Positions 10,317-20,664 are shown, counted from the stretch's first letter. The stretch: 32,523 nt of DNA from Chara braunii (GCA_003427395.1 BFEA01000057.1:1982026-2014548); one strand, 5' to 3'. Program-made: numbers and translations. Notes: generated by a model not told the origin, from the letters alone.

Positions 10317-11840
10317 CTAAGGGACTAGGATAAATTGGGGTTTCACACTTGGTTGAGACCGTCATAGTCGACCAACGTACACTTCGTACTTAGTAGATAA
10401 GCCCCCTAAGGGACGGACGACACTCGTATCCGCTTAGAGTTAACCAAGTGTATCTATACCACAGCGAAGGAGCAAACGACCTCGGCTGACCTATCTTTAC
10501 AATTGCATCTAAAAACTTTCGCACTTGGATCAGTAGCTCGGTAGGGATACGCCCCTAAGGGTGGTGACAGCCCTTTAGGGAAGCAAGTTGTGCCTGCAGA
10601 AACCTATCCTGTAGTAAGGGACCGTGATATGTATAGCAGGCGCACCAGGCCAGAGCGGTGAAGGGACGACTAGACCTCGTCCGCCTCAGCGATTCGCGGG
10701 GTTATTTTGCGTCGTTTCCGAGTTGTCTCTTGTTTTGTTTTTGCTTTAACTCTTGCGTGACATGGTCGGGAGGGCTCTCGCCTTTGCGAAAAAGGTGGGA
10801 GCCGATTCGCTCGACAACGCGACATACTGCGACCGTGCGTAAGAGAGGAATCAGTATTGCCATGGAGACCAGCTCCATCATCCAGGGTTTCGAGAGAAAT
10901 TAAGGGGTTTGACTTTGACGGCTGTCACGGACTACAACGTCCAACTATAATGATTCTAACAAGCAAAGGTAAAAGAGAATCTCCCTTTTCTCTTAAGGCG
11001 ACTGTCACCACAAGAATGAACCTCTGTACCAACCACTCTCCGTGAGGTGTAGAAAAGGGTGTGGTGATCAACCGCCTTGACGGTTGGTTAGCGTCGAGAG
11101 ATTAACCTCTCAAGGCGCGTGTCAACCGACACTTGAGTGTCGAAAGCGACCCTTGAGATTATCGAGGACCACGTAATTATGGGTACTACATAGTACGTCA
11201 TCGTTGCGACTGCTAGCATAAGCTTGCATTGCTAGTCGATATGAGAGAGTCCTGCGTCCACGTGAATTTATATTAAGTCTCGCGTGCGTCGCCTAACAAA
11301 TTTTTCTCGTCGGAAGGTTAGGGATTGGATACTAAAGGGACTAGGAGTGTTGTTGAGTTGTTTGAGTGTGTTTTCAATTTTATGTTTTAAAGTGTGGTGT
11401 AACACGTGGTGAGTGGGATGCGTCCTAGTCGACCGACGATGAGTTCCACTTAGGAGTTCAACCCTCCAATGCGTCGGTTATCGTGCGGGGCCGATAGAGG
11501 CGTGAGGCCGAGGGTACCCCCTATGCTACAGCGTACGAGAAACGTCATCGGTTGGTCCACCTCTGCGATTGCAACTGAGTAGCTTTCGTATTATGGACTG
11601 GTAGCTCGACGGGGATACACCCACCGAAGGGAGGTCGCAGCTCCCACATGTGGAGGTAAGTTGTACCTCACGTAGACCCTATCCTGTCTTAGGGGCTCGT
11701 GAGAGGTATGGCTGACACACGCGGTCGGAGCGGCTTGCAAAAGTTCCATGTGTATTGGAGAATAAACCAACTCCTGCGTGACGTGGTCGGGAGGGTCCTG
11801 CCCTACGTGGGACTTATGCGCTCGACAGGTGGCGTCGTTA
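10317..11840. repeat. Diverged 0.5-kb direct duplication
   Basis: About 10317-10830 and 11332-11840 are homologous copies about 1015 bp apart. Shared anchors in order are AAGGGACTAGGA, CTAGTCGACC (first copy TAGTCGACC), GTAGCTCGRYRGGGATAC, GCAAGTTGTGCCT or GTAAGTTGTACCT, ACCTATCCTGT or CCCTATCCTGT, and ACTCYTGCGTGAC(A/G)TGGTCGGGAGGG. No reading frame is conserved between them. The interval between the copies holds several hairpins: 11069-11086, 11096-11111, 11119-11132, the palindrome at 11129-11140, and 11183-11196. Confidence 0.75.
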
Positions 11841-12547
11841 TCGGGGATGACGGTTGAACGACATTCGGGTTTTAGAATGTGAAGACTAGGCAAAATGAGA
11901 AGTTTTCTTTAGACTTATATGATTGATTATATGATACTTTGACTATCGTTGGGAGTGTCTTAAGACTGTGATGTCCTTACAGATCGGGCCTAGTTTAGAG
12001 GCAGTCTAACGATTAAGGTAAAACAACATTTTTTGTTTATTGGTCGGATTGGTGTATTAAAGGTAAAATGGTTAGTTGCTGGTGGTACTGGATAAAGTGC
12101 GAGTGAAGGGTAATTCCGTGAGTTAGTTTCGTTTGAGGCAGTATGGGTGGCGTGAGAGTGAGGAGCGTCTCGACTATGCGCCTGTTGTCGGAGGGCGCGG
12201 TGTCCCAGCCCTCCTTCGTGCACCAGATTTCTGCTCAGCACTTGTACCGTTCCGACCTCTGCTGCTTGTCAAGCGTGTTCCGAACCTCAGCAGACCTGGT
12301 ACCTGAGCTGTGCCTGGACGTGGACGGGTCCAGTTGGCATTTGCCTCGGCAAAAGGGTGCCTTTGGTCCACGCAGGCTCGACGCCCTGCTATACAACAGA
12401 GCACTACCGGCCTGTTGCCGTGGTAGCCGTCGAGCTCGCCCAGGGATGCGGAAGTAAATAGGCCGGTGCAGTCTTTTCTACTGCGCGCCAATCAATCCCT
12501 GGTCAGGTTATGGGTTAGGTGCGTAGGCTCACTGTTACAGTCGAACA
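11841..12547. other. No gene seen
   Basis: Mixed-composition sequence with short overlapping open frames on both strands around 12143-12491. The frames have no recognisable domain and mirror each other in a GC-rich stretch, which suggests chance openness. It would be the 3' internal region of an LTR element if the tract at 12548-12599 is a true polypurine tract. Confidence 0.4.
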
Positions 12548-12599
12548 AAAAAAAGGGGGGGGGTAAGAAAAAGGGAGAAAAGGAAAAAAGGGGGTAAAG
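12548..12599 (+). other. Candidate polypurine tract (PPT)
   Basis: About 50 nt almost wholly A and G: runs of A and G, then AAGGAAAAAAGGGGGTAAAG. It directly precedes TGTCAGG at 12600. A purine tract immediately 5' of TG is the normal primer for plus-strand DNA synthesis at the upstream edge of a 3' LTR. It supports an LTR boundary at 12600, but a chance purine run cannot be excluded. Confidence 0.5.
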
Positions 12600-13453
12600 T
12601 GTCAGGACTGCGCGCAGATCTGGACCCTCACTTCAGTCTGGGACGATCTAGTGATCTTTGACTGCGGTGGCGTTATGATTCCTCTTTATATCTTATTTTA
12701 GTTTATTTTGTTGTTATTATTATCATTATTATTACTATTGTTGCCAATCTTCCTATTTTAATTTTTCCTTTCGACCTGTCTTTTCACGAGAAGGCCAACG
12801 GTTCTAAATCTGATCTCAATGGTCTACGGCCTAAGCTGGCCGACCCCTCGTATACTGCCTGTGGATGATCCGTCCGACTGAGCGCCGCGCAGTGGAGCCC
12901 CAAAAGAGGGGCAACCCTCGGCCTCATCGGTAGGAGGCTTATCACCCTCTGCAAAGAGTTGTACGCCCCATCCTTGCCATTGGACACAGGTACCCAATAG
13001 GGGCAGACCGATGGCGTGTTTTGAAGAGGACGTCGGTATCCCGTTATGGGACCACCGCCTTGAAGTCGCAATCTCTTCGCAACAAAGTGAAGTGACAGGG
13101 GCTAAAAGTGAAGTTGTTGCCCTCCCAGTGCTGCGGTCGTAAGTGCTCAGTCTTTCACTTGGTTTTTCTTTTGTGTAAGATTTCAATTTTAATTAATCCA
13201 TTATTTTCAAACTTACACTAAGTCTTGAAGGCTACCTTGAGCTCCCCGTTTAGAGCAAGGGGATCTTGGTGTGAGGCAAGCCTACAAAAGACGGGAGAGG
13301 CTGGCTATCAAGTAGCTAGCAGTGGGTGTCCGGAAGTTATCTCGTCGCGCTAATGTCATTGGTTTGGCGGCCTAAGTGCGGAGCAGTGAGGGCTAGCCTG
13401 GGCCATCTGAACGCGTGAGCTCGGGAGCGGGTCCCTGGCTATTTTGAGTGGTT

Positions 13454-13975
13454 ATGGCAGACCGGGATGGCTTACGTGGCTATAGGCCTAGGTACATGAA
13501 ATACTCCTGGGTGTGGGAGTGTGAGAACGAGAAAGGCACTATAGTGGATACCATATTGTCTTATGGTAAGCTTGAAGAGGAGGTGAGACTAAAGATCAAT
13601 GTTTGTGGTCACAGGGAACAAGAGATGAGGAGAGATGAAGGACTACAGGCAGCTATTACCGAGGCGCGCAACACGGCTGAGCGAAGGTGCAGGCAAGACG
13701 GGGTGACCGCGAGCATGCGGGTAACGGTCACCTACCATGAGGATGACTCGTCGACTGGGACTACGACCAGGAAGGTGCAACACAATGAGAGGGAATCTGA
13801 AGGGGAGTCAGAAATGAGCGATCGTGAGTTGGATGTCCAGTCCTGGCATGGGCTGGATCATATCCGCCGAAACCACCCACTGGCTGGACCAGTGGAAGAC
13901 GGACCTGAGGCCAGTTCGGCCCGGCACAGAGTGAAGCTAGCCAAGGCTGGACCATCGGAGTCTCGACACCCGTAG
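13454..13975 (+). CDS. Hypothetical 173-residue ORF inside the LTR
   Basis: No recognised family. The frame opens at a GTG (13448); the first ATG is at 13454. The N-terminal half has an alternating hydrophobic stretch (VRLKINV, about residues 48-54), then a charged helix-like segment (about 60-82) and a second strand-like segment (SMRVTVTY, about 88-95). The last 75 residues are acidic, polar and rich in S, E and D, probably disordered. The order strand, helix, strand resembles the module repeated in the leader at 19.3-21.5 kb, including the spacing from VKIYV-like to TRFTV-like strands, so it may be a distant relative. The corresponding part of the inverted LTR is outside the window, so conservation cannot be tested. 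Chance openness is possible. Confidence 0.35.
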   Translation: MADRDGLRGYRPRYMKYSWVWECENEKGTIVDTILSYGKLEEEVRLKINVCGHREQEMRRDEGLQAAITEARNTAERRCRQDGVTASMRVTVTYHEDDSSTGTTTRKVQHNERESEGESEMSDRELDVQSWHGLDHIRRNHPLAGPVEDGPEASSARHRVKLAKAGPSESRHP

Positions 13976-14039
13976 GTCGTGAGGGAAAGCGTGAAGGTGG
14001 TTATGCACGTACGTTTGACACGTGGCACGGGTCGGAGGG

Positions 14040-14043
<4 letters not shown>

Positions 14044-14123
<80 letters not shown>
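14044..14123 (+). repeat. (GA)n microsatellite, about 40 units
   Basis: An uninterrupted GA run. Its complement, (CT)n, occupies the equivalent place in the inverted LTR at the window end, so the tract belongs to the retrotransposon LTR. Long frames of alternating Arg-Glu or Ser-Leu across it are artefacts. Confidence 0.95.
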
Positions 14124-14126
<3 letters not shown>

Positions 14127-17100
14127 ACTTGAGAGAGACGGGGCTGCAGAAAAAAGTGGTGCGCGGGCTAGAGACCACGTGGGGAATGACTAGTGACACG
14201 AGAGGAGACCATTAACAAGAGCGCGACTTCTTGCCTGACGCCAACTGCTTAGGATGAGCTCACGTCGTGTGCCTGTAAAGGGGTACAGCGGGCAGGCTTG
14301 CTTGGTGAGCTTGGACTACAGACGCTGCCCTCGATGACGTCATCACTGACGAAGGGGTGAGAGTCACGATTGAGAGAAGGGTGTGTGCGCGTGAGAAGGG
14401 GTCAGATCAGAAGGGAGGGAAGGACTGGTATGTGCGCGAGGTATGTACGTGACAAGCGTGCATGTTTGAAGAAGGTTGATGTCAGTTTGACTTCGGCACG
14501 TTGGAAACTAACACGAAGAGGCACGTGTGGGAACCAAAAAGGGAGAGTAATGGATTACTCAGCCTTTTAGTGTAACGTGCGTCCTCCCTGTCTTTCTCCA
14601 TGGCGGTCGACCTCACTACTTCCCATGTTCTCAAGCTTGCCTATGACATCTAGAAACTAATTCACGGGAAATGTGCACATTCCGAGTGTTGGAAGTCGGA
14701 GAGGGAGACAAACGGATGCGAGGAACGACCAAGATTGTGGGATGACGCAGGCACAAGCGCGCAGATGAAGCCAGGCTTTCGAATGGTGTCGTTGCTCAAG
14801 TCTCCCCTGTTGATGTCAGCGTTTTTTGGGCGGATTTATACGGAGTTCGGGAGCCGTGGCATACAGGGTCCTTTTTACTCTTTACTTCTTCGAAGTGGAG
14901 CCAGGCAGTGAGCCGAGTCCGTGCTATGAAGGACTATAGACCATCAAGTTTCGTTTTGGAGGCTGAGAGTGACTGAAACTGGTTGTTGATTAGTGAGTTG
15001 GGTGATCAGCGTTGGGCTAATGAGATTTGACGTCTGATAGGCTGTGAACGTAAGCTCGAACTTTACGCGCTAAGGCCAGTCACTTTTATTGATGAGGGTA
15101 ATGGCGGCGAAACCGAAGGGACTAAACTGAGTGACAGCTAAGTATGCCTGGGGGTCGAAGGTCACGCCATTCAAGGGAATAGCTAATTAACAATTATGAT
15201 CGAAGTAAATTGTTAGAATCTTAATAAGACTCTAATCATTGCTCTCTCGCATAATTCTCGACAGGGCTGCCAATGGGGTGAGCGGATAGTGTTTGGGAAT
15301 GTGAAATGACTTTGTACTGCATGGGACTAGCTTCATTTCCAATTCTGATTTTTCTAAGTTTCGTTCTCAGTAAAAGTACTTCCTTCTTGGTTGATTACCC
15401 GACTTGGGTACTTACCCTGTCATGACCCTGCCTGAGGGGCATCTGCACTACTTCTCATAATTGCTTAGACTGAGTCGGACGTGTATCGTGGCATCCTTTC
15501 CTTTTTTGCTGGTGGCTTACTTTTGAGCATTGATTGATGAACAAGAGAAAGTTAATCCTGAGGAAGATCGCTTTCCTACTGGCTAAGTATCTACTCGATG
15601 GAGATTAGTTGTCAGCACTCTGTTTTAGTTAGTTCACGCGTATAATGAACAATGGGTAAGTGATCGGAAAAATATGTGCATTTGTGGGTTTGAGAAAAGT
15701 GTGTAACGTTTACATCATGCAAAACTCAGTAGGGCATTCAACTGAGCTTTGGTATGCCAATTCCCCTGTGAGTCAGACTTCAAATCATAAGTATAAACAA
15801 AACAAAATCCTATAATGTATCGAGATATTTTCAGGCGGAACCAGCCGCAATTGTTACCCCTTTTCTCATATTGAGAGCGTGAAGGCAGAAGGTTTTATAT
15901 CTGCATTGTGAGTTTTGTGCGTAATCATGTAATTTTCGTTGTATCCCAGGACAATAGTTCTTAAGGGCTAATTGAGTGAGGCCTATTGTTGGGGGCTTTT
16001 GGGCGTGTTACCTGAGTCGGGCTTGTAATTAGCTCGATATTAGGCAAGACTCCTAGATGACCCAGACTTGGGTCTCACTTGTATTAATGACAAAGGTGCT
16101 ATGTAGCGTCTGAATGGAATCCGTTGTTGCGCTACTCGTGCGAGACAAACTTCCACTAACATCGCTTTTGCAACTTCTCCACGCATAATAGACTGTACAG
16201 ATTCGTCTGAGTCTATCGCACAAGTACCTATCACTAACTAAAGCCAGATCATGTGTTGAATGTGAGCTAATTGATCTCGCACGTGCTACAGTGAATCCGT
16301 TGTGAATGATGCAACCGGTTATTGCCGGTAAGAGGGAACATGTTAGTAGCACTCTGTGTGTGACCAGAGTTATAGTCTGCGCACCTGCGTGTCGGGGTGA
16401 AACACCTGGTGCTAGCAGGAGGAAATAAGATAAATAGTTCGGGATAGTTGGCATAGTCCGAGGGCTAGCTGAACTGGGCTCAAACCTGGAAGTGAGGGAT
16501 ATAAACTCAAAGAACTAGTAATAGAACAGAGCTCATCAGTAGCCCCCCGTTTTACTTGATGGACTACTAGCAATTACCAACTCAGGTAGACACGGATCTC
16601 ATGCAATCAATAAGCCGTCCCCATTCAGTTAACTCCTGGGGTTGAGGGAAGGATTTGACAGTGAGCAAATGAAAGTCTCATGAGGTTGACTACGGGGCAT
16701 TGAGCAGTGCAGTAAGTTGTTCTTCATGTTACCTGTAGATCAAATGCTTAATATCTACATTATTCTGGGACTTACCCGTAAGTAGGGCGTTAAAACTTGG
16801 CAATGGGCAGTCTTGTTGAGAGCCTTGACATGAAACTGTTTACTGGGAAGCAAATGTTTCGTGGTCTGTGAAGTGACTTAGCCATTGTCGAATTGCTCTC
16901 CTTCGGCAGTGAGTATTAGTCAATTAACCGTGGGCTATTAAAGAGACAAACTGTTTTTGACTCCCTGCAAGCATTCCTGATACTGAAGTTCCTCCGCATC
17001 TTTATCTAGTGTGATCCTCCTTACAATCTATCATTTGAGTGTAAAGTAATGAGCAGTTCGTAGGAAGCGTGCTGATAACGTTCTCATCTGATGCCGGACC

Positions 17101-17135
17101 TGAGCTGCTTGTCCACAAGCGGCCGTTAATTCTAA
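14124..17135 (+). other. LTR interior, no sense gene
   Basis: A 3-kb stretch without a supported gene on the LTR sense strand. It is conserved, inverted, in the right-hand LTR copy. Over the first 130 nt next to the GA tract the copies differ at about eight positions. Two antisense open frames (16053-16454 and 16040-16234) exist here and are treated under rejected items. Promoter elements should lie in this part or just downstream, but I cannot identify them reliably. Confidence 0.55.
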
Positions 17136-17645
17136 AGCCTAGTGTCCACGAAAAGGGAAAAACAGGGCAGCGAAGCTGAGTTCCGGTTCAGAACTAAAAA
17201 GCCAGACCTGGGACATGATAGCAGAGTTCAGCTCATAAGCAGGTTTCTCTTCGCACCACCAACTCAAGAAGAAACCTGTTCAATCAAGCAAATGAGTTCG
17301 TCATTCTCAGTTCACTCTGGTAACTCAGCCCTGACAGTTAACTTATTACCACGCTCAAAAGGGGTGTTGCAGATGAGCCCTTGCCAGCAAAGTGGGGATG
17401 GTGACAAGGTGAGAGTGATATGCTCCCTATATCAAACCCAAACTGAAGGTTGGGAGGACAGAGTAATTGTGATCCTTCATCTTCAAACTATGCTCATGAT
17501 GGAACATGCTTTGACGCCAGTAAGGGGTCATACGAAGATATAATATACTTACTACATTCACGGAGTTGACGGAAGACTGCATAGTACCTTCTCATCTGTG
17601 GGATCTGTTTGGGAAGCAAGGAGAGTAGTTGCTGGTGATAAGTAG
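17136..17645 (+). pseudogene. LTR-borne ORF A, one internal stop (left copy)
   Basis: The frame is open after a TAA at 17133 up to a TAG at 17643-17645, except for one TAA at 17541-17543. No ATG is near its start; the first in-frame ATG is before SSSFS, around 17292. The inverted LTR copy (28754-29263) has glutamate at the position of this stop and carries its own, different stop. The ancestor therefore probably had an uninterrupted frame of about 165 codons. The residues include a basic N-terminal segment (TKREKQ...FRFRTKKPDL), two strand-like stretches (KVRVICSLYQ and DRVIVILHL) and a conserved YTYYIHG motif beyond the stop. I do not recognise the family. Possible functions range from a retrotransposon accessory protein to a captured host exon. 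Confidence 0.5.
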
Positions 17646-17832
17646 GAGAACTTAGTCATCAACCCCAAGGGAGACGAACATGCATCAGACAGAAACAGAT
17701 TAGGGAGGACGAACTAGAAACAGAGACAGGTCACAATTATACGCACGGTACATCATCAGAACACGAGCAGCAATCGAACCAAGCAATAAACCTGAGAGAG
17801 TCAGAGAGACTGCAGTTCTTTTTTTTACACTC

Positions 17833-18510
17833 ATGAGTACAGTTCAGATATTTTTGGTCAATGAGTCAGTTTTGACCAACCTCAATCAGATCTCACGCAA
17901 GGACGCTTTCCAATATCAGTATGTCCGTACAGTCGGTTTCAGAAAGGGGGATCTTTCAATCTTCGCTGTTCACACCAGTTTTGTAGGCGGTACCGTCCAT
18001 GATCTGAGACTCTATGTGAAGAAGGGCAAAGAGACCCACGAGTGCTTCAACCCAACTTGGGTCACTGCCACCAGGTACCTTGAAGGGAAAGAAAAAGAGT
18101 TCGAAGGGAACGAAACGAAGTTGATCCGTAACTTCGGACCCAAGCTCTATGTTGACTCCACCAGTCCCTTTTCTACTCACTGATGATTCTTGCTGGAGTG
18201 ACTTGATAGACCTGGCAAAGAGGTACATCTCGCCAGCACAGATTGACTATCAGGCATTGACAGAGCCTTCAAAGTTTGAGCATCTCAGACGGGGAATTTT
18301 CTCCAGACCCTACCTTCCTACTCTATGGGAGGAGTTTTGTGCTATGATCGATTTCAGGGTCATGTACCTTGGATGAAAGTGTTCGGAACTTACAGGCTAC
18401 ATATGGCTCTATGTGTCGAAGCCCCGACCTCAGAGAGTACGCAGACACGGTTCAAAGCACAACGGGTAGATAGTTAAATGAGTGATTGACCATGAGAGTG
18501 TTGACCATGT
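17833..18510 (+). pseudogene. LTR-borne ORF B, module protein, frameshifted (left copy)
   Basis: It begins with ATG (MSTVQIFLVN) after a thymine-rich stretch. The frame runs to codon 116, where a small deletion near 18153-18160 relative to the right-hand copy shifts it. Homology continues in another frame (DLAKRYISP, RPYLPTLWEEFCAMIDFR) and is then broken by stops at about 18374 and beyond. The right-hand copy (27880-28566) has the two parts in one frame, so the ancestor was a protein of about 229 residues. Residues 15-110 match the module repeated in the leader: LNQISRKDAFQYQYVRT, a strand FAVHTSF, a strand DLRLYVKKGKE, a helix, then PxP and a tryptophan helix. No similarity to gag, pol or env proteins is apparent to me. 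Confidence 0.65.
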
Positions 18511-18891
18511 TTGTTCATATGTACTTTCTGAGACCGTTATGAGTTCTCGTTTTTCCCTCATTCATCTTGTCTTTGCCTTGAGTCAGACAGTCTTGATTAT
18601 TTCTTCTGGCATTGTTTGATGATTGTATTTTCTTGTTGATCATGTCAAAGTTCTCAATCCCCTAAATTGGTATCTTGATACACACATGACATATTTAAAT
18701 CAATTTTTATTATTTGCATTATCATTGTTGTTCCGAATCACAATTAAAGATTCCTAAGACCGGGTTCCGGCAAAGACCGTAATTGAAGGGTCTCGCTCGA
18801 AGCCGAGCGCACACAACAGGAAGGGATTTGCTTTTATTACTTTATTTTATTTATTGCAAAACATCACAAAACCCTGCGTGAGAGCCTGTTG
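18511..18891 (+). other. 3' part of the LTR, non-coding
   Basis: AT-rich sequence with no gene, conserved in the inverted copy (27468-27880). It includes ATTTAAATCAATTTTTATTA and a CTCGCTTCGAGCGAG-like dyad (left copy CTCGCTCGAAGCCGAG). It should include the R/U5 part of the LTR, but the polyadenylation site is not identifiable. Confidence 0.5.
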
Positions 18892-18927
18892 TTTTTCCGG
18901 TCGTCTGAAGTGGCCCGACAAGAAAAA
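18892..18927 (+). promoter_or_regulatory. Hairpin at the LTR 3' end (U5 stem)
   Basis: TTTTTC and GTCG pair with CGAC and GAAAAA, with a two-base mismatch between the blocks, about 10 nt before the LTR end and just upstream of the PBS. In the inverted LTR the same stem is perfect over 11 bp (27434-27467). A U5 stem next to the PBS is known to affect initiation of reverse transcription in retroviruses; the same role here is an inference. Confidence 0.6.
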
Positions 18928-18940
18928 AATGTGACAAAAA

Positions 18941-18958
18941 TGGCGCCGTTGCCGGGGA
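18941..18958 (+). other. Primer binding site for tRNA-Asp
   Basis: TGGCGCCGTTGCCGGGGA is the reverse complement of the 3' end of plant tRNA-Asp(GTC) including its CCA. It lies four bases after the LTR end, as expected for the start of minus-strand synthesis. This site marks the LTR to its left as a 5' LTR reading rightwards. A tRNA-Asp PBS is known in Athila-type and other plant Ty3/gypsy elements. Confidence 0.93.
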
Positions 18959-19282
18959 CATGAAAATTTTTTGTGTCCAGAACAAGCTTGGGTCAGCAAA
19001 CAACTTTGAGCTTTGATTAGGCCTTGAGAACTGTAGACAATTTCAGAATTTTCCAGACTGATTTTGCAATTTTTTCGTGAGTCATTATTCTTCTGAAAAA
19101 CCTATTTGCTAACTGAGTTTTATCTTCCCTTGTGTGAGGTACCACACTGGACTGGAGAAGGAGACTGATATTACTGTTGGAGAGAATCAGGCTTGATCTC
19201 GGGTTTGTCTCATGAGCCTATGATGTCCTTGGAACACTAAAAGGGGAAAGAAAGAGTCGGGAGCTCAGAGGTTTCATCAAGA

Positions 19283-19675
19283 ATGCTAACTACTGATGCA
19301 TTGAAAGAACTCTCGAAAATAACTGTTAAAGGAATATTCCCTTATCATTATGAGCATTGCTGGGTCTACCGTTCTGGCAATTTGACCATCAATGTAGTGC
19401 TGATTCACTTCTTGGAGGGAGATATCTATGATATCCGCCCTCATGTCAAGAAAAGAGACTGTGACGTTGGTGAGGCCTTCAACTGGTTATGGGGAATTGC
19501 AATTCACTCTCTTTATGATGAGAAGGCAGATTTAATCGGCCAGAAGAAGAAAGTGGAATGGGGTTTAATGCCAATGACATATTAGACTTTTCCGATCCCT
19601 CATATTCCTGACAGCTACTGTGATGAAACCGATTGGCTACCAATTATCAGCATGGTTCTGAAGTGGGAGAAATGA
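19283..19675 (+). pseudogene. Leader module copy 1
   Basis: ATG (MLTTDALKELSKITV) opens a 100-codon frame. A TAG at 19583 interrupts it, and homology continues to a TGA at 19673 (TFPIPHIPD... then DWLPIISMVLKW). It aligns with LTR ORF B and the next copies: L-x-x-[IL]-[ST] near residue 8, FPYHY at about 19, strand NLTINVVLIHF, strand DIYDIRPHVKKRD, a helix, then PxPxxP and a tryptophan-led helix. It lies 320 bp after the PBS, where plant elements with an extra ORF upstream of gag carry that ORF. No named family is recognised. Confidence 0.6.
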
Positions 19676-19685
19676 ACTGGTGGTC

Positions 19686-20174
19686 ATGAGAACTAAAGAG
19701 ACTTCAGCAGAGGAAATCAGGCAGATAAGGTTGAAATTTGGCAGAGGTTCAGGGCCAAGTCAAGAGAAGGTCGAGTGTCACTTAAAGTCACTGAATACTC
19801 TAAGTAAGAGAGAGGTGTTCACATATGAGGATGTTAGATATGAGATGGTCGAGAGTGGATGGGAGCAGGAACGATTCTATGTACTGACATTGTATTTTAT
19901 AGATCTAGGTACGTATGACGTGAAAATTTATGTTACAAAAGAAAGAAGTGTTGAAGCAGTGTATGAGAGATGTTGGGGATTCGCTGAAGAGGTTGTATTG
20001 AAAGAGAAAGGGATACTTGAAAGGGAAAATAAGAACTTCACTGGATCTACTCGATTTACTGTCTTTGAGGGATTTCCAACTCCTCCCTTGCCCAATATTA
20101 ATTTGTCAAGATAAAATTGGCTCGCAGTAGTTGAGTTTGCTCTGAAAGTGAAACGAGACCAAAGAGTGAAATGA
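19686..20174 (+). pseudogene. Leader module copy 2 (best preserved)
   Basis: Open from ATG at 19686 to a TAA at 20112. Homologous residues continue in frame (NWLAVVEFALKVKRD) to a TGA at 20172. After a polar N-terminal extension of about 35 residues come HLKSLNTLSKREVFTYEDVR, strand FYVLTLYFIDL, strand YDVKIYVTKER, a helix of about 30 residues, strand TRFTVFEGFPTPPLP and the terminal helix. This order (strands, helix, strand, PxP, W-helix) recurs in the neighbouring copies. The module is about 130 residues. The frame differs from copies 1 and 3, so the copies are not one continuous polyprotein today. Confidence 0.65.
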
Positions 20175-20260
20175 GTCGGCTCTATGTACCCTCAAGAGAG
20201 AAACCCTGGCTTATACTGGTAAGAGGCCATGAAGGGTCGAGTAAGGCTGAATAAGATAAA

Positions 20261-20664
20261 CTGTTAATTTCCCTCAATTCTATAAGGAGTAGAGTCGTAA
20301 TCCCCTATGAGATCTTGAGGTATGAGGCTTTAAAGAAACCGGGGCGAGAGCAGGACAGTTTGTATGTTCTTACCTGCTATTTTATTGATCTTGATGAGTA
20401 TGATATTGGGATTTATGTACCGAAACAAAGATTTGAGGAATGTAGAAAAGGTGTGTGTTGGCAACGAGCTTCGGACCTTGCGCATGATGAGAAAAGAAGG
20501 TTACAGCGAGAGGGGGGAAGTTTCTCCTTTAGTACCTATGTCAGACCTTTCGTTGGAATACCATCTCCACTTGTTGAAGGACTTACATTCTCGAGACACA
20601 ATTGGTAAGCCATGATAGATCTTGTATGGAAAGTGAAGAGAGTTCAAGAAAAATACTCTCAGTA
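20261..20664 (+). pseudogene. Leader module copy 3
   Basis: It lacks an upstream ATG in place; homology starts at LISLNSIRSRVVIPYEILRY, which parallels copy 2 (SLNTLSKREVFTYEDVRY). Then come SLYVLTCYFIDL, YDIGIYVPKQR, a helix, STYVRPFVGIPSPL and RHNW. A TAA follows at 20606-20608, and in frame after it is AMIDLVWKVKRVQ up to TAG at 20662. YFIDL and NW-helix residues are nearly identical to copy 2, the strongest evidence for duplication. Spacing from copy 2 is about 490 bp. Confidence 0.6.

Larger units (their letters stand above)
12600..18936 (+). mobile_element. Giant LTR of a Ty3/gypsy-type retrotransposon
   Basis: The 3' edge is well placed: GTGACA is followed four bases later by the tRNA-Asp primer binding site, and homology with the inverted copy at 27426-32523 ends at the same base. 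The 5' edge at 12600 is inferred from the TGTCA start (inverse complement of the TGACA end) and the purine tract just before it. The length would be about 6.3 kb, unusually long but within the range of the largest plant LTRs. The part shared with the inverted copy starts at the (GA)n tract and is 4813 bp after it. The LTR carries up to three coding remnants. A PPT before and a PBS after the same LTR would mean it joins two element interiors, as in a tandem recombinant. I cannot place a TATA box or poly(A) signal with confidence. Confidence 0.7.

Noticed and set aside
13858-14215. Long frames of alternating Ser-Leu or Arg-Glu
   Set aside because: Direct translations of the GA/CT microsatellite.
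16040-16454. Antisense frames inside the LTR, one with a match at 30422-30616 in the other LTR
   Set aside because: The shorter frame is open in both copies but differs at about 10 of 64 residues while the DNA is over 90% alike, which does not suggest protein constraint; the longer one is broken in the right copy by the 262-bp insertion.
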